Shown here piece after piece: positions 1-10,605 of a stretch of DNA of 64,000 nucleotides. Origin of the DNA: Pelobates cultripes (Eukaryota; Chordata; Amphibia; Anura; Pelobatidae); contig OW240913.1 of assembly GCA_933207985.1 (NCBI GenBank), forward strand, positions 331,777,519-331,841,518, read 5' to 3'. Both the position numbers and the translations under genes were made by a program. Within the stretch, counting starts at the first letter, position 1. Every line of letters starts with the position of its first letter. The notes under the pieces are model-generated. The model did not search any database. It had not been told where the DNA came from and saw only the letters and a list, made by a program, of their open reading frames with translations.

Positions 1-1640
1 AGTGAAAATGTGAATAAAAAGTTATTAAAAATCCTTTGCAGCAACCCATCAACCTGTAAAATTTTCAAATTCCTTAGAAACAGCACAAATTAATAAACTA
101 ATAAATATGAATATAGATATTTCAGCCAAGGAGGTGGGACAACCGCGGAGAGAGCATTGCGACTTTGAAGAAATGGCAAATAACAGTGCTTTTAACCTTT
201 TGTGGTGGGGGTGGTGGTCGCCTTAACGGTGACTAGGACACTTTAGCGTATTACTAGGACACTGATAGCTTATTCCTAGCGTTATAGCGTTCCTTTAATT
301 TTATTTCCCTTCCATGTACAAAGCCAGCAGCTGCTTGGTTGCCTCTTTCCCTTATTCCTCTATGCAGCAGGATGGCGGGTTACTGAGCAGGATTAACTAG
401 AATGCAACCGTAGGTGACCTTCAAGGGCACAGAGATTATTTGACACCATCCCTATGTGAAGTAACTCTGATTAGGGCTTTGTGGAAACTGCCTTAAGGTG
501 TTAGTATATTCTATATTTCACTACTAAGGGGCTGGAAAGGAGATAGGTGAGCAGCACCAATTGTCCACTAGCAGATTATTGAACCCTCACCGGCCATAAA
601 TTGGCCACGCAGTCGGTGGGCTTAAACACAATATAGCCAAATGGCATGACTAAATTGCAGCATTATTTGAGTAAAACAGGTGAGTACAACTTTTACAAGT
701 AACCTTGTAATATCTAAAACTGTATTTGTTTGCATTGTGAGTTGCTCCCTTCATCAGTTTTTGTTGACTTTTTAGTCTTTACAGTAGTGATATTACTAAG
801 AAATGCATTCTCTGGACGTGCTACTCTTTCCTTTTTATACAAGCTGCAAAAAAGTCCTGTAATGAACAAGTGGAAGTTTATATAAAACCCAAGAAATATA
901 TTGAAGAATACAATATGTTCCTTTGACAATCAAAATTTAGCTTGAGACGGCTGAACATCTTGTCTTAAAACCAAAGTTAAATGCAGCCATCATTACCCTT
1001 TATTGGTAGATATTTAACAAATGCACCATGCCATTAAGGAAACAAAAGGGCCCAAATGTTATCTCCATGTAAGATTTATGTATTTTTTTGTACATACAGT
1101 CCCTTTCATTCCTCATGAGCTTCTGTTTGTTCTGAGAACTTCCCATGATAAGCATGAATTATTCTTTAATGAAAGCATTAAGGTATGTTATATTCTGCAA
1201 ATTTGTAGACTCTATGCCTTGTGATCTTTATAAGTAAAGCTCTTAGAGTGAAAAAAATAAAATCTTTCTATTGCCATTGTTCGGTACATTTTCTGTAAAC
1301 ATGGTACATTAATAATTATATTTAGCTAAGAAGCATTCTTCTAGTCTGTCAATTTCCTCCTGGATATTTAGAAAGAATAGAAAAGAATACTTGTGTTTTT
1401 TTATGCGTAGGAGCTGGAGTGACTGCTTCGAAGGGCAAAAAACTCTTCCTAATATAACCTCGTGCAAATGTTCCTTCACCACAAATTATTTTAAATAGGT
1501 AAATATAAATTAGACATGTACCATTTTTATAAATAACAGGAGAATTCATTCTTTGAATAATTTGCTGTGCTTTAAAGAAAAAAAGAAAATCATTTCGGTT
1601 TAGTGTTAGCATAAATTATTTTTGGGTAAATCTGAAAGAT
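1..1640. other. AT-rich DNA without recognised gene
   Basis: No coding region is recognisable; open frames are short and have no family features. The only repeat piece I recognise is at about 240-300, where a TTAA-bounded end of the type 'TAGCGTTCCTTTAA' marks the 3' terminus of a T2/Kolobok-like MITE whose other end I cannot find. Confidence 0.6.
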
Positions 1641-1664
1641 GTATATATATATATATATATATAA
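1641..1664. repeat. (AT)n microsatellite
   Basis: Uninterrupted alternating AT run. It directly precedes a 75-bp unit that recurs near 2.33 kb, also after an AT run. Confidence 0.9.
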
Positions 1665-1760
1665 TCAGGGGGCTGCACTCACCTGAACATGCATAAATGG
1701 GGTGCTGCTGGGGGACAATTTAAACAATACACAAGATCCAGCGCACTCACTTATCCACTA
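1665..1760 (+). repeat. Direct repeat copy A, behind an AT run
   Basis: Begins with the block 'GGGGGCTGCACTCACCTGAA' and continues through 'GGGGTGCTGCTGGGGG'. The same block, about 75 bp with few differences, recurs in the same orientation at 2328-2405, again behind an (AT)n run. Probably two copies of one dispersed element end. I do not recognise the family. Confidence 0.6.
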
Positions 1761-1810
1761 AACATCAACTTCAATGTTGACAGATTTTATTACCTAATCT
1801 AGGCAAAAAT

Positions 1811-2164
1811 AATGGGGGTTTAGTTACATTATATGATCATAGAAACTAGCTATGTTTACATTGCAGGGTTAATCCAGCCTCTAGTGGCTGTCTTCCAGAC
1901 AGCCACTACAGGCGCTTCTGCGACTCTGGATGTGAAAATCGCATTCAGCGTGCAGAACGTCCATAGGAAAGCATTCCGCTCCACTCGGGAGCTGGCATCG
2001 GCGGGGGAGGAGAGGTCACCAGCGCTGAGGGAGCCCGTTGCTGGATTAAAGTAAGTAACTGAAGGGGTTTTAACCCCTTCAGCGCCAAGGGAGGGGGGCC
2101 GACCTAAGGGTTAAATAGTGTCAGGAAAATTAGTTTGTTTTCCTGACACTATAGTGATCCTTTA
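1811..2164. mobile_element. T2/Kolobok-like MITE, partial
   Basis: The right end reads 'CTGACACTATAGTGATCC' followed by TTTAA, the ACTATAG-type terminus followed by TTAA that characterises these MITEs. The internal 'CCTCTAGTGGCTGTCT' block with its inverted partner is also shared with other copies in this window. A matching left terminus is not clear, so the copy is partial or diverged. Open frames inside it are not genes. Confidence 0.6.
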
Positions 2165-2287
2165 ACCCACTTACTTAGGGGAAAAATTCCATCTGGGGCT
2201 CTCTGCAGTACAAGGCTAAATAGGGCCCTGGGATGAGGCACCTGTGACAAGGAGGGGTGCAAAATCAAGGAGTTGGCTAGACTCCCA

Positions 2288-2288
<1 letters not shown>

Positions 2289-2326
<38 letters not shown>
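2289..2326. repeat. (AT)n microsatellite
   Basis: Alternating AT run of about 38 bp just upstream of direct repeat copy B. A shorter (AT)n run lies at 2414-2431. Confidence 0.9.
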
Positions 2327-2327
<1 letters not shown>

Positions 2328-2330
<3 letters not shown>

Positions 2331-2410
2331 CCAGGGGGCTGCACTCACCTGAACATACATAAATGGGGTGCTGCTGGGGGCCCATTTATACAATACACCA
2401 GAACTGAATC
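2328..2410 (+). repeat. Direct repeat copy B, behind an AT run
   Basis: Second copy of the 75-bp unit at 1665-1760, in the same orientation and about 660 bp downstream, with a MITE between the two. It diverges after 'GCTGCTGGGGG'. Confidence 0.6.
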
Positions 2411-2431
2411 TCATATATATATATATATATA

Positions 2432-3489
2432 AAATAACTACAGCTCCTTGATAAGCACACAATGCAACCCCAATACACATTTACTCACAATGCAGCCCCT
2501 AGATGCATACACAGAGACTTTACAGGCCCTTTCAGCACACATACAATCTCAAAAGCTCCTTTACATGAGCATGTGCTCGCAGTACAGCTCCTAGTTACAC
2601 ATAGTACACCATGAACAGACTCCTATATGCACACACTTCACCACGGCCCCTTCTAAACACCATGGAAAATTACCTGCCTGTAATAAGAAAGGTGCAGTGG
2701 TGGAACTACAGGGAGTGCTGGTGTTGCGGTTACACTGGGGCCCATCTAGTGGCCCGTGCAATTAGGGCCACCTGATGGGCATGTGTCTTCAGGAACCAAA
2801 ACAGTTTTTGCACCAGGGACCACTCTACGTTCCTTGGCTTCCCCGGCACACAAGCTCTGCCCCTACATGGAAGATTGCCTCACCGTACGCAAGCTCTGAC
2901 TGAGACACACACTGACAGACATACACACATTCTGACAGACATACAGTGACAGGCACACACTCTCTGACTGAGACACACGCACATTTACTCACACACTTTA
3001 CAAATTGCTATTTTTATTTTCATTTAAATCCACCCAGCCTCCCTACCATTGGGAGAGCTGAGTGGATCTTTCCCTGGCGTCGGTAGTGATGCCGGGGCAG
3101 GAGTGACGTCATGTCATTAAAATTCCAGGCGCCAGGTCACCAGAATATGTACAGCCACAGATGGGCATTGATTAGACATGATTGCGGACCCTGACTCGGC
3201 CATAGGCCTCCCTACGCGCTAGGCCATGCACAGCAGGACTAAAGATTAGCTAGTCTAGTGTGATAGTTACAACCCCCGGCTGAGCGGACACCCAGCACAA
3301 TTTCCAATTTCCATGCTCCATAGCGTTCCTTTGCTTTATTTTGCTTTATTTTGCCTCAGCTTGCTTTATCTACGAAACCCACATGGCATAGAGCTACAGT
3401 GAGCCAAAGCTGCAAAGCATGGAGTCCCATAATCTCACTCTCACATGCATAAAATTAAAGATGAAGAACAGTGGTACAAAATCTAGAGT
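2432..3489. other. Old dispersed-repeat remnants
   Basis: No gene. From 2695 the sequence starts 'CAGTGGTGGAACTAC' and runs into 'GGGGCCCATCTAGTGGCCC', resembling the terminus of the hAT-like element at 56310-57526 (its right end reads CAGTGGCGGAACTA on the other strand). No partner end or target duplication was found here. A MITE-like end 'CATAGCGTTCCTTTG' lies near 3320. Confidence 0.4.
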
Positions 3490-3497
3490 GTTAATCC
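3490..3497. repeat. 8-bp target-site duplication, left copy
   Basis: GTTAATCC directly left of the terminal inverted repeat; the identical 8-mer lies directly right of the element at 5187-5194. An 8-bp duplication is characteristic of hAT transposition. Confidence 0.85.
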
Positions 3498-3562
3498 CAT
3501 AGGCGTGCGCAGCCTATTGCATTAGGGTGTGCACCCTAAAGCACAAGCACACGCCGCATATA

Positions 3563-3568
<6 letters not shown>

Positions 3569-3601
<33 letters not shown>
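3569..3601. repeat. (AT)n microsatellite inside the hAT element
   Basis: Alternating AT run leading into a CA run and then the TG-rich minisatellite. Confidence 0.85.
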
Positions 3602-3618
<17 letters not shown>

Positions 3619-4735
3619 TATATACACACACTGCTGTGTGTGTGTGTGTGTGCTGTGTGAGGGTGCCGTTAGTGTGATGTGTGTGTGTGACGGTGCTGGT
3701 AGTGTGCTATGTGGGTGAGGGTGTTTGTGTGTGCGTGCTTGTGAGGATGCTGTTAATGTACTGTGTGTGAGGGTGCTGTTTGTGTGTGTGTGCGCGCTTG
3801 TGAGGGTGCTGTTAATGTACTGTGTGTGAGGGTGCTGTTTGTATGTGAGTGTACTGGTAGTGTGCTGTGTGTGTGTTTGTTAGGGTCCTGTTTGTGTTTG
3901 TGAGGGTACTGTTAGTGTGCTGTGTGTGTGTGAGGGAGCTGTTTGTGTGCTGTGTATGTCTGAGGGTGCTGTGTATGGGTGCTGTATGTGTGTGGGTGCT
4001 GTATGTGTGTGGGTGCTGTGTATGTCTGTGGGTGCTGTATGTGTGTGGGTGCTGTATGTGTGTGGGTGATGTGTATGTCTGTGGGTGCTGTATGTGTGTG
4101 GGTGCTGTGTATGGGTGCTGTATGTGTGTGGGTGATGTGTATGTCTGTGGGTGCTGTATGTGTGTGGGTGATGTGTATGTCTGTGGGTGCTGTATGTGTG
4201 TGGGTGCTGTGTATGTCTGTGGGTGCTGTGTATGTCTGTGGGTGCTGTATGTGTGTGGGTGCTGTGTATGTCTGGGTGCTGTATGTATGTCTGTGGGTGC
4301 TGTGTATGTCTGTGGGTGCTGTATGTATGTCTGGGTGCTGTATGTGTATGGGTGCTGTATGTCTGTGGGTGCTGTGTATGTCTGTGGGTGCTGTATGTCT
4401 GTGGGTGCTGTGTATGTCTGTGGGTGCTGTGTATGTCTGTGGGTGATGTATGTGTGTGGGTGTGTATGTCTGTGGGTGTTGTATGTCTGTGTGTGTGTAT
4501 GTGTGTGTCTGTGTGTGCTGTATGTGTGGGTGCTGTATGTCTGTGGGTGCTGTGTATGTCTGTGGGTGCTGTGTATGTCTGTGGGTGCTGTATGTTTGTG
4601 GGTGCTGTATGTGGGTGGGTGTTGTATGTCTGTGGGTGCTGTGTATGTCTGTGGGTGTTGTATGTGTGTGTGCTGTGTGTGCTGTATGTATGTGGGTGCT
4701 GTATGTGTGTGTGCTGTGTGTGGGTGGGTGATTGT
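3602..4735 (+). repeat. TG-rich minisatellite, 16-20 bp units
   Basis: Array of variants of 'GTATGTGTGTGGGTGCT' and 'GTATGTCTGTGGGTGCT'. The left part (3640-3970) has longer, more diverged units ('GTGAGGGTGCTGTT'); the middle is the most homogeneous. Lies wholly inside the hAT element. Confidence 0.9.
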
Positions 4736-4868
4736 GGGGGGTGGAGGTGGGGGTACATTATTTGCTATCCCCCCTCCCTTCTTACCTTTTGTAGGGAGGG
4801 GGGATCGTGGTCCTGGTGGTCCAGTGGAGGAGGGGATCCTTGCTGCTGTGATCCCTGGTGGTCCAGTG

Positions 4869-5110
4869 GAGAGTGAACTCTAACCCCTGTGGGGCTAGAG
4901 TTCACTCTCGCGAGATTTGAGCGTTGCCGTGGCAACGCTCATATCTCGCGAGAGGAACCCGGCGGAGCTGCCGGCAATAGCTCCGCCGGGTGCTCTCCTG
5001 CCTCCCTCCCTGTGGGTCGGTGGGGAGGGAGGCTGAGAGCAGAGCCGGCGCTCGGATAGCGCCGGCTCTGCATGAGCCGACAGGGGAGATCCTGAGATCT
5101 CCCCTGCCGG
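4869..5110. repeat. Cluster of five consecutive hairpins
   Basis: Five inverted repeats follow one another. They are 4869-4908 (stem around GAGTGAACTCTA, one mismatch), 4906-4953 (TCTCGCGAGA arms with an inner GCGTTGCC/GGCAACGC stem), 4958-4990 (CCCGGCGGAGCT arms), 5039-5071 (GCAGAGCCGGCGCT arms) and 5077-5110 (around GGGGAGATC/GATCTCCCC). The region is CpG-rich and unlike its TG-rich neighbour. It is the subterminal part of the hAT element. Confidence 0.85.
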
Positions 5111-5120
5111 TCTCAATATA

Positions 5121-5186
5121 CATAGGCGTGCCACGGGATTAGGGTGTGCCCAGGCACACCCGGCACACCCCGTGCGCACGCCTATG
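5121..5186. repeat. 66-bp fold-back at the hAT right end
   Basis: Begins CATAGGCGTG and ends CACGCCTATG, so the right tip carries its own pair of terminus-like sequences with GTGTGCCCAGGCACACC between. The outer half is the true terminal repeat; the inner half may be a duplicated terminus. Confidence 0.7.
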
Positions 5187-5194
5187 GTTAATCC
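5187..5194. repeat. 8-bp target-site duplication, right copy
   Basis: GTTAATCC, identical to 3490-3497. Confidence 0.85.
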
Positions 5195-5738
5195 TAGCAT
5201 GTTATACTATGTTTGTCTTAACCTTACCTAGCTCCTACCTACTAACCTACCTAACTGCAGGAAGGTTACTGCTCCCTCGCTTGCGCCCAGCGGTGGCCAG
5301 CTTTAATGTTTCCTGTGCAGCTTAGCAAAGGGCTGACAAATGCCAGGCGCCAGGGCAAAATGTCTAGTCGCCATGGCGACCTGAGATTTGTTGAGCCCTG
5401 TATGTATACACAGTTTATAACAGCTCCCCTACTTTTGTCCCTGGCCCTTATGTGCCCCCCACCTAAGTGTGAAACCTGGAGACGCCACTGCTGGTGTACA
5501 TATTTTTGTATAACATTGTATTAACTACTACATCCATACAAAAAGAGTAGTGCATTCAGAAATAATTCAAATCCCTTCATTGTTTTCATTTTTTTTTTAT
5601 GTTGCAGCGTTATGTTACAATTGTGTAAATAAATAAAAAAAATTCCCATCAATCTATACCCTATTATGATAAAGCAAAACAAAAATATTTTTTGAGAACT
5701 TTTCAAATTCATTAAAAAGCAAAAAGTGAAATACAGAC
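5195..5738. other. Intergenic DNA with an old transposon end
   Basis: No gene. Around 5465-5490, reading on the - strand, 'CAGTGGCGTCTCCAGG' resembles the start of a common DNA-transposon terminus. I found no matching partner end. Confidence 0.4.
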
Positions 5739-5985
5739 ACTCCTCACTTACCGACCGGGTTCCGTTCCTACGACCCGGTCGTAGAACGAATTGGTCAGTA
5801 AGTGAGGAGTTAAGAGATTCCCGCTCTGCTGTGTTCTTCTATGTTCTGCGACATGTCCCTGAACATAGATTAAGGGATTCCCTGCTCTGTTGCGACATTT
5901 CCCCGAACATAGACGAACACAGCAGAGCAAGGATCTCTTAACGCAAATATCCCCGAACATAGAAGAACATTTAGCTCCACTAAAT
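5739..5985. repeat. Fold-back repeat unit
   Basis: An 18-bp inverted repeat with one mismatch (ACTCCTCACTTACCGACC at 5739-5756 against 5793-5810) encloses a CGACCCGGTCGTAG palindrome. It is followed by a second inverted pair built on 'GCTCTGCTGTGTTC' and its complement near 5905-5925. This is the structure of a short palindromic MITE. Class not assigned. Confidence 0.55.
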
Positions 5986-6465
5986 CCTGTTTCTACATGC
6001 CAGCCTACATAAGGCCGCTTACAGCTGTAAATGCTAGCAGAGCAAAATCTGTGCATTGAGATCAGAGGAACAGCCCGCAGACAGGGCCACCACATCCTAT
6101 AGGCTAAGTAGGCGGCTACCTAGAGAGTTCTTAAGAGGGGGCTCTGGCAGTGACTCTACTGCTCTTCTGGCCGCCCCCCTATCAAGTTGAATTGATTAAA
6201 TAGAGCAGGCTGGTAAAAAATGGGTCCGGCATTCACCACAGTCTGCAAAGTCAGGACCCCTCTCCCAGCCAAGCACTGCGGTAGCGCAAGGGCGCGTCAT
6301 TTGCCTGCTCCCGTCCCTTGCCCTGTAAGTGGGGACAAGTGGCCAGAGGAATAACAGGAAATGGGGCTGAGAAAAAAGTGTTGGCCGCCGGGTGCAGTAA
6401 AGGTGACAGGAACGAAAAGCAAAGTGCATGAACGTAAGAGAGAATTCGCAGTGTGTGTTTCATAG
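5986..6465. other. Intergenic DNA, no gene seen
   Basis: Mixed-composition DNA containing 'TAGGCTAAGTAGGCGGCTACC', which looks like part of a dispersed repeat. Open frames are short and overlap one another. Confidence 0.4.
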
Positions 6466-6467
6466 AA

Positions 6468-6955
6468 TGTGTGTCAGTCTGTGTCAGTAAGTATGTTTGT
6501 GTATGTCACTCTGCACATGGGTCTGTGTGTGTGTAGGTATGGGTCTGTGTGTGTGTATGGGTCTGTCTGTGTATGTATGAGTCTGTGTGTGTGTGTCTTT
6601 ATGAGTCAGTGTGTGGATGTATCGGTCTGTGTATGTATTGTTCAGCATGTGTCTGCATGGATCAGCGTTTGTCTGCATGGGTCAGTGTGTGTCTGCATGA
6701 GTCAGTGTGTGTGTGTGTATGTATGGATCTGTGTGTGTGTATTGGTCTCTGTGTGTGTGTTTGAGTATGGGTCAGTGTTTGTCTGCATGGGTCAGCGTGT
6801 GTGTTTATGAGTCAGCATGTATGGGTCTCTGTGTGTGATTATGGGTCAATGTGTGTCTACATGGGTGAGTGTGTGTGTGTGGAGGGGGGTCAATGTGAGC
6901 GTGTGTGTATGTGTGTGGTCAGTATGTGTGTCTGTATGGGTCAGCGTGTGTGTAT
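6468..6955 (+). repeat. TG-rich minisatellite ('GTCTGCATGGGTCAGTGTGT')
   Basis: Units of roughly 20-26 bp such as 'TGTGTGTATGGGTCTG' and 'GTCTGCATGGGTCAGTGT', irregular in length. Cysteine/valine-rich translations of it are artefacts. Confidence 0.85.
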
Positions 6956-7017
6956 TTTTTTCAGTTTAGGTAAGTCTGCATGAGTAGGTGAAACGAAGGC
7001 GGCAAAAATACTTGCAC

Positions 7018-7395
7018 CGGCTCTGCCTGCAGAGCTCCAAGACAGGATTGTGCTGGAGGACTGATCTGGGGAGGTTTTCAAACGAATTGGCTGCATTGAA
7101 GGTTCCCAAGAGCACAGTGGCCTCCACAATTCTTAAATAGAAGAATTTTGGACCAACCGAGAGATCTGGCCTGGTCAAAATGAGCAATCCAGGGAGAAGG
7201 GCCTTGTCAACAGAAGAGAGGTGACCAACAGCCCAAAGGTCACTCTGGGTGAGCTCCATAGATCATGTGTTGAGATAGGAGAAACTTGTGGAAGGACAAC
7301 CAACACTGCAACTGGCCAGACAGAAGCTTCTCCACATTGCAAGGGACATAAATGTCTGCTTGGAATTTGCAAAAAAAAATCTAAAGTACTCTTAG
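7018..7395 (+). pseudogene. Tc1-like transposase relic, N-terminal region
   Basis: I recognise the DNA of the amino-terminal third of a Tc1-like transposase: 'AAGAGCACAGTGGCCTCCA' near 7110 and 'AGGACAACCAACACTGCA' near 7295 fall where the paired-like DNA-binding domain is encoded in fish and frog Tc1 elements. Translation is interrupted by stops and frame changes (for example in the first 120 bp), although 7221-7409 is open in one frame. The catalytic DDE part is absent: the DNA becomes unrelated AT-rich sequence after about 7395. No flanking inverted repeats were found. A dead fragment; family call fairly secure, exact subfamily unknown. Confidence 0.7.
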
Positions 7396-7501
7396 ACTAT
7401 AAGAAATAATATTATTGATGAGAAAGAAAGAATAAAATGTTTGGCCTCAATTCAAAATGTTGTGTATGAAGGAAACCAGTTCGATTTTATGACCTCACAA
7501 T

Positions 7502-7565
7502 CAGAGACGTAACTAGAAACTACAGGGCCCTGGTGTAAAAATTTCCCCTGAGCCCCCCTCTCCTA
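7502..7565 (+). mobile_element. DNA-transposon terminus-like sequence
   Basis: 'CAGAGACGTAACTAGAAACT' followed by 'ACAGGGCCCTGG' resembles the start of elements with a CAGAGGCGTAACTAG-type end that are common in frogs. A tandem array starts just after it, repeating the arrangement seen in the hAT elements here. The opposite end was not located. Confidence 0.4.
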
Positions 7566-8485
7566 CCTTCCATACCTCCATTTGTATAATATAACACATA
7601 TAGATACATACACGGACACACATGCTAATATACAGCCAGACATAATGACACACATTCAGATACACAGAATGACACTTCTACAGATACAAACACTGACACA
7701 CATACAGATACACAGACACACACTGACACACATGTAGATTCACAGACACACATACAGACAGATACACATATAGACAAATGCAGATACACATACACAGAAT
7801 GACACGCATACAGATACAAACAGTGACACACATACAGATATATAGGGGCACACACTGACACACATGCAGACAAACAGATACACATATAGACACATGTGCA
7901 GAAAAACAGATACACATACAGGCAAACAGTTACGCATACAGACACACATGCAGACACAGATACACATACAGACACATATGCAGACAAACAGATACAGACA
8001 TACAGAACACACAGACACACATGGCGATACAGAGACACACATAGAGACACAAATGCAGATACACATACATAAAATGACATGCATACAGATACAAACAGTG
8101 ACACACATACAGATACATAGGGGCACACCGTGACACACATGCAAACAAACAGATACACATACAGATACATATGCAGAAAAACAGATACACATACAGACAA
8201 ACAGATACACACACATACAGTCATGCAGAACACACAGACACACATGGAGATGCACAGACACACATAGAGACACAAATGCAGATACACAGACACACTTAAT
8301 GACAAACATTCAGATACACAGAATGACATGCATACAGATATAAACTGTGACACACATGCAGATACATAGGGGCACACACTGACACACATGCAAACTGATA
8401 CACACACAGACATACAGATACCCATATATACAAACAGATACACATACAGACCCACATGCAGATAGATACAGACAAAGATACACAT
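7566..8485 (-). repeat. CA-rich minisatellite ('CAGATACACATACAGACACA')
   Basis: About 0.9 kb of units built from GATACACA, CAGACA and 'TGACACACATGCAG'. Larger blocks of about 215-245 bp, including the string 'GGGGCACAC', recur with shuffled order, so there is higher-order structure. Long open frames on both strands here are translations of the repeat. Confidence 0.85.
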
Positions 8486-8528
8486 ACATAATAGGGGTCC
8501 AGGCACTTTATTGAGAACCACAATAGCA

Positions 8529-8561
8529 ACGTTTCGACCCCAAAAGGTCTTTGTCAAGCTG
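8529..8561 (-). ncRNA. Hammerhead-ribozyme-like motif, left arm (probably inactive)
   Basis: On the - strand: 'CTTGACAAA', then a stem GACC-TTTTG-GGTC, then 'GAAACGTTGC'. The order and spacing match the hammerhead core (CUGANGA, stem II, GAAA). Two core positions differ: the expected C3 and G8 appear as T and A, so cleavage activity is unlikely. Active hammerheads are known in Penelope-like elements. Confidence 0.35.
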
Positions 8562-9050
8562 ATACATACATCAATTTTACAAAATATATAACAAACTTTA
8601 AACAATCACAATTATGAAATACACTTGTGAATCAGTATCCTAAGCAAATAGTTTAACAGCTGAAAGTAGTATACTACTTATCGGCAATACTTAATTAATT
8701 ACATTAATTAGAAAGAGAGTCTAATACTTAATTGCCAAAAACAAACAAGCTTTGAAAGACTTATTAATTTGTTGATACAGGAAAAAGAAATGTATATATT
8801 ATTTTTATATGGGTACTGACATAACATCCAAGTGTATATAGGACATAAAATACACATATACACAACATAAATACAATATAAAGATAAGACCAGAGTATGG
8901 GATTACAGAAATTTCCATTATCGATTAAAAATCCTTGATCAAAATCACAGAGCATTAATATTAAGTATCCTTAACACATAAAGCACATCGAGTTTAAAGA
9001 GTTTTCATATATAGAAGAAAGTGTGTATAAAAATATGCCCTTAACCCCTT

Positions 9051-9130
9051 AAAACCGGAGGGCGTACAATTATGTCCTATTTTAAGCGGCTCTAAACGCC
9101 GCCGGGCGTAATTGTACGCCCTCCGGTTTT
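9051..9130. repeat. 22-bp perfect-stem hairpin in the fold-back loop
   Basis: AAAACCGGAGGGCGTACAAT plus TA at 9051-9072 is perfectly complementary to 9109-9130; the loop contains a weaker GCGGC/GCCGC pairing. It looks like a separate short palindromic repeat next to the left-arm boundary, and may mark the edge of another insertion. Confidence 0.75.
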
Positions 9131-9953
9131 TCTTTACTTACCCGGTCGCCTGATGAGGTCAGGTTCCTGATTTAAGCTCTTCGTTTACTTAAGAATATTT
9201 TGAGTCTCAGATTACGAAATAATCTACATAGATCTCATAAATTTTATTTGATTTTAAATTTTGGTTACTTATAAATCATTTTCTCTGTTTTATGTAATTT
9301 ACTATCTTGTCTTTTTTGTCATTACAGACATTCCTCAATTGAGGGGATTGTTACTGGTGTTAGTCTTCTAGATACATTATATTTTATAATCTGACCAGTC
9401 TTGTTGTGAACATGTAATTCCTCAATATAATAGTGAGCATGTAATTACTTAATACAATAGCATAATTATATGATCAATGTGTTATTTTCATCTATATTCT
9501 TACTTTTCTATTAAGTATCCAGATTATGTTTGTAGTTCAACTGAGATGACAGTCGTCTATTATATCCTTTGTGGATATCTCTTTAATTAAAATTATTCTA
9601 GTGTAATCTCTCTTCATTATTTTTTTTTGCAATATTTTTTTTTAAATATTTTTATATTTTCTTATTTACACTTTCTTACACTTTGTTTGCACTATTAACA
9701 CTTTTAATCTTTCATATACTTTCTTATTTTGTATGGTATTTATTTTAATTTCATAACCAATGGCTTCATTCATATATATATATAGCCACTTATCTAATTC
9801 GAATACAGTTAACACTGGTTTAAATCCTATACACTTTGCACTTCGCGATCACCTACAGTGATTATAGTCGAATTTTTGTCTCTTTAAAAGTTTTAAATTA
9901 TGCAGATATTATATACACTTCAACTCCAAATGAGTCGTTATAGCCTATTTAAG
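9131..9953. other. AT-rich loop of the fold-back element
   Basis: No gene. Strongly T-rich on the + strand, with no open frame of note. Confidence 0.5.
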
Positions 9954-10230
9954 GTTATTTTTCTATATACACTTTCTTCTATGTATAACAATTCTGTGAA
10001 TTTGATGTGTTAAGGATACTTAATAGCAATACTCTGTGATCTTGATCTAGGATCTCTAATCGATAATGGAAATAACTTACTTAAGGGCATCTTTTTATAT
10101 ATTTTTTACATCTTCTTCTATATATGAAAACTCTTTAAACTCGATGTGCTTTATGTGTTAAGGATACTTAATATTAATGCTCTGTGATTTTGATTAAGGA
10201 TTTTTAATCGATAATGGAAATTTCTGTAAT
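9954..10230 (+). repeat. Two tandem copies of the inner right-arm segment
   Basis: The block containing 'GTTAAGGATACTTAATA' and 'TCTAATCGATAATGGAAAT' occurs at about 9954-10078 and again at 10079-10230. The second copy belongs to the arm that pairs with 8890-9042; the first is an extra diverged copy in the loop. Confidence 0.65.
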
Positions 10231-10570
10231 CGCATACTCTGGTCTTATCTTTATATTGTATTTATGTTGTGTATATGTGTATTTTATGTCCTATATACAC
10301 TTGGATGTTATGTCAGTATCCATAAAAAAATAATATATACATTTCTTTTTCCTGTATCAACAAATGAATAAGTCTTTCAAAGCTCGTTTGTTTTTGGCAA
10401 TTAAGTATTAGACTCTCTTTATAATTAATGTAATTAATTAAGTATTGCCAATAAGTAGTATACTACTTTCAGCTGTTAAACTACTTGCTTAGGATACTGA
10501 TTCACAAGTGTATTTCATAATTGTGATTGTTTAAAGTTTGTTATATATATTGTAAAATTGATGTATTTAT

Positions 10571-10605
10571 CAGCTTGACAAAGACATTTTGGGGTCGAAA
10601 CGTTG
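10571..10605 (+). ncRNA. Hammerhead-ribozyme-like motif, right arm (degenerate)
   Basis: 'CTTGACAAAGAC', loop, 'GTCGAAACGTTGC' on the + strand: the mirror copy of 8529-8561 with a weaker stem II (GAC/GTC only). AATAAA follows at 10620-10625. Confidence 0.3.

Larger units (their letters stand above)
3498..5186. mobile_element. Non-autonomous hAT transposon with internal minisatellite
   Basis: The ends are perfect 14-bp inverted repeats, CATAGGCGTGCGCA at the left and its reverse complement at the right, flanked by the exact 8-bp duplication GTTAATCC. This is diagnostic of the hAT superfamily. There is no transposase. The interior has three parts: a short (AT)n/(CA)n stretch, a TG-rich minisatellite of over 1 kb, and a GC-rich tail made of successive hairpins. 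The large open frames here, such as those rich in VCGCC on + and HTHTP on -, are translations of the tandem array and not genes. The intact duplication and ends suggest a fairly recent insertion, although the array will have changed length since. Confidence 0.85.

Noticed and set aside
3867..4883. 338-codon Cys/Val/Gly-rich open frame and its 292-codon partner on the other strand
   Set aside because: Both are translations of a TG-rich minisatellite inside a hAT element; the frame is open because the units lack stops.
2695..5490. A single older transposon from CAGTGGTGGAAC to GACGCCACTG with the hAT element nested inside
   Set aside because: Only about eight terminal bases match and the flanking 8-mers (GAAAGGTG, CTGGTGTA) differ.
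7625..8605. 326-codon Cys/Val/Ser-rich open frame on the - strand
   Set aside because: Translation of a CA-rich array that runs into the fold-back arm; no domain.
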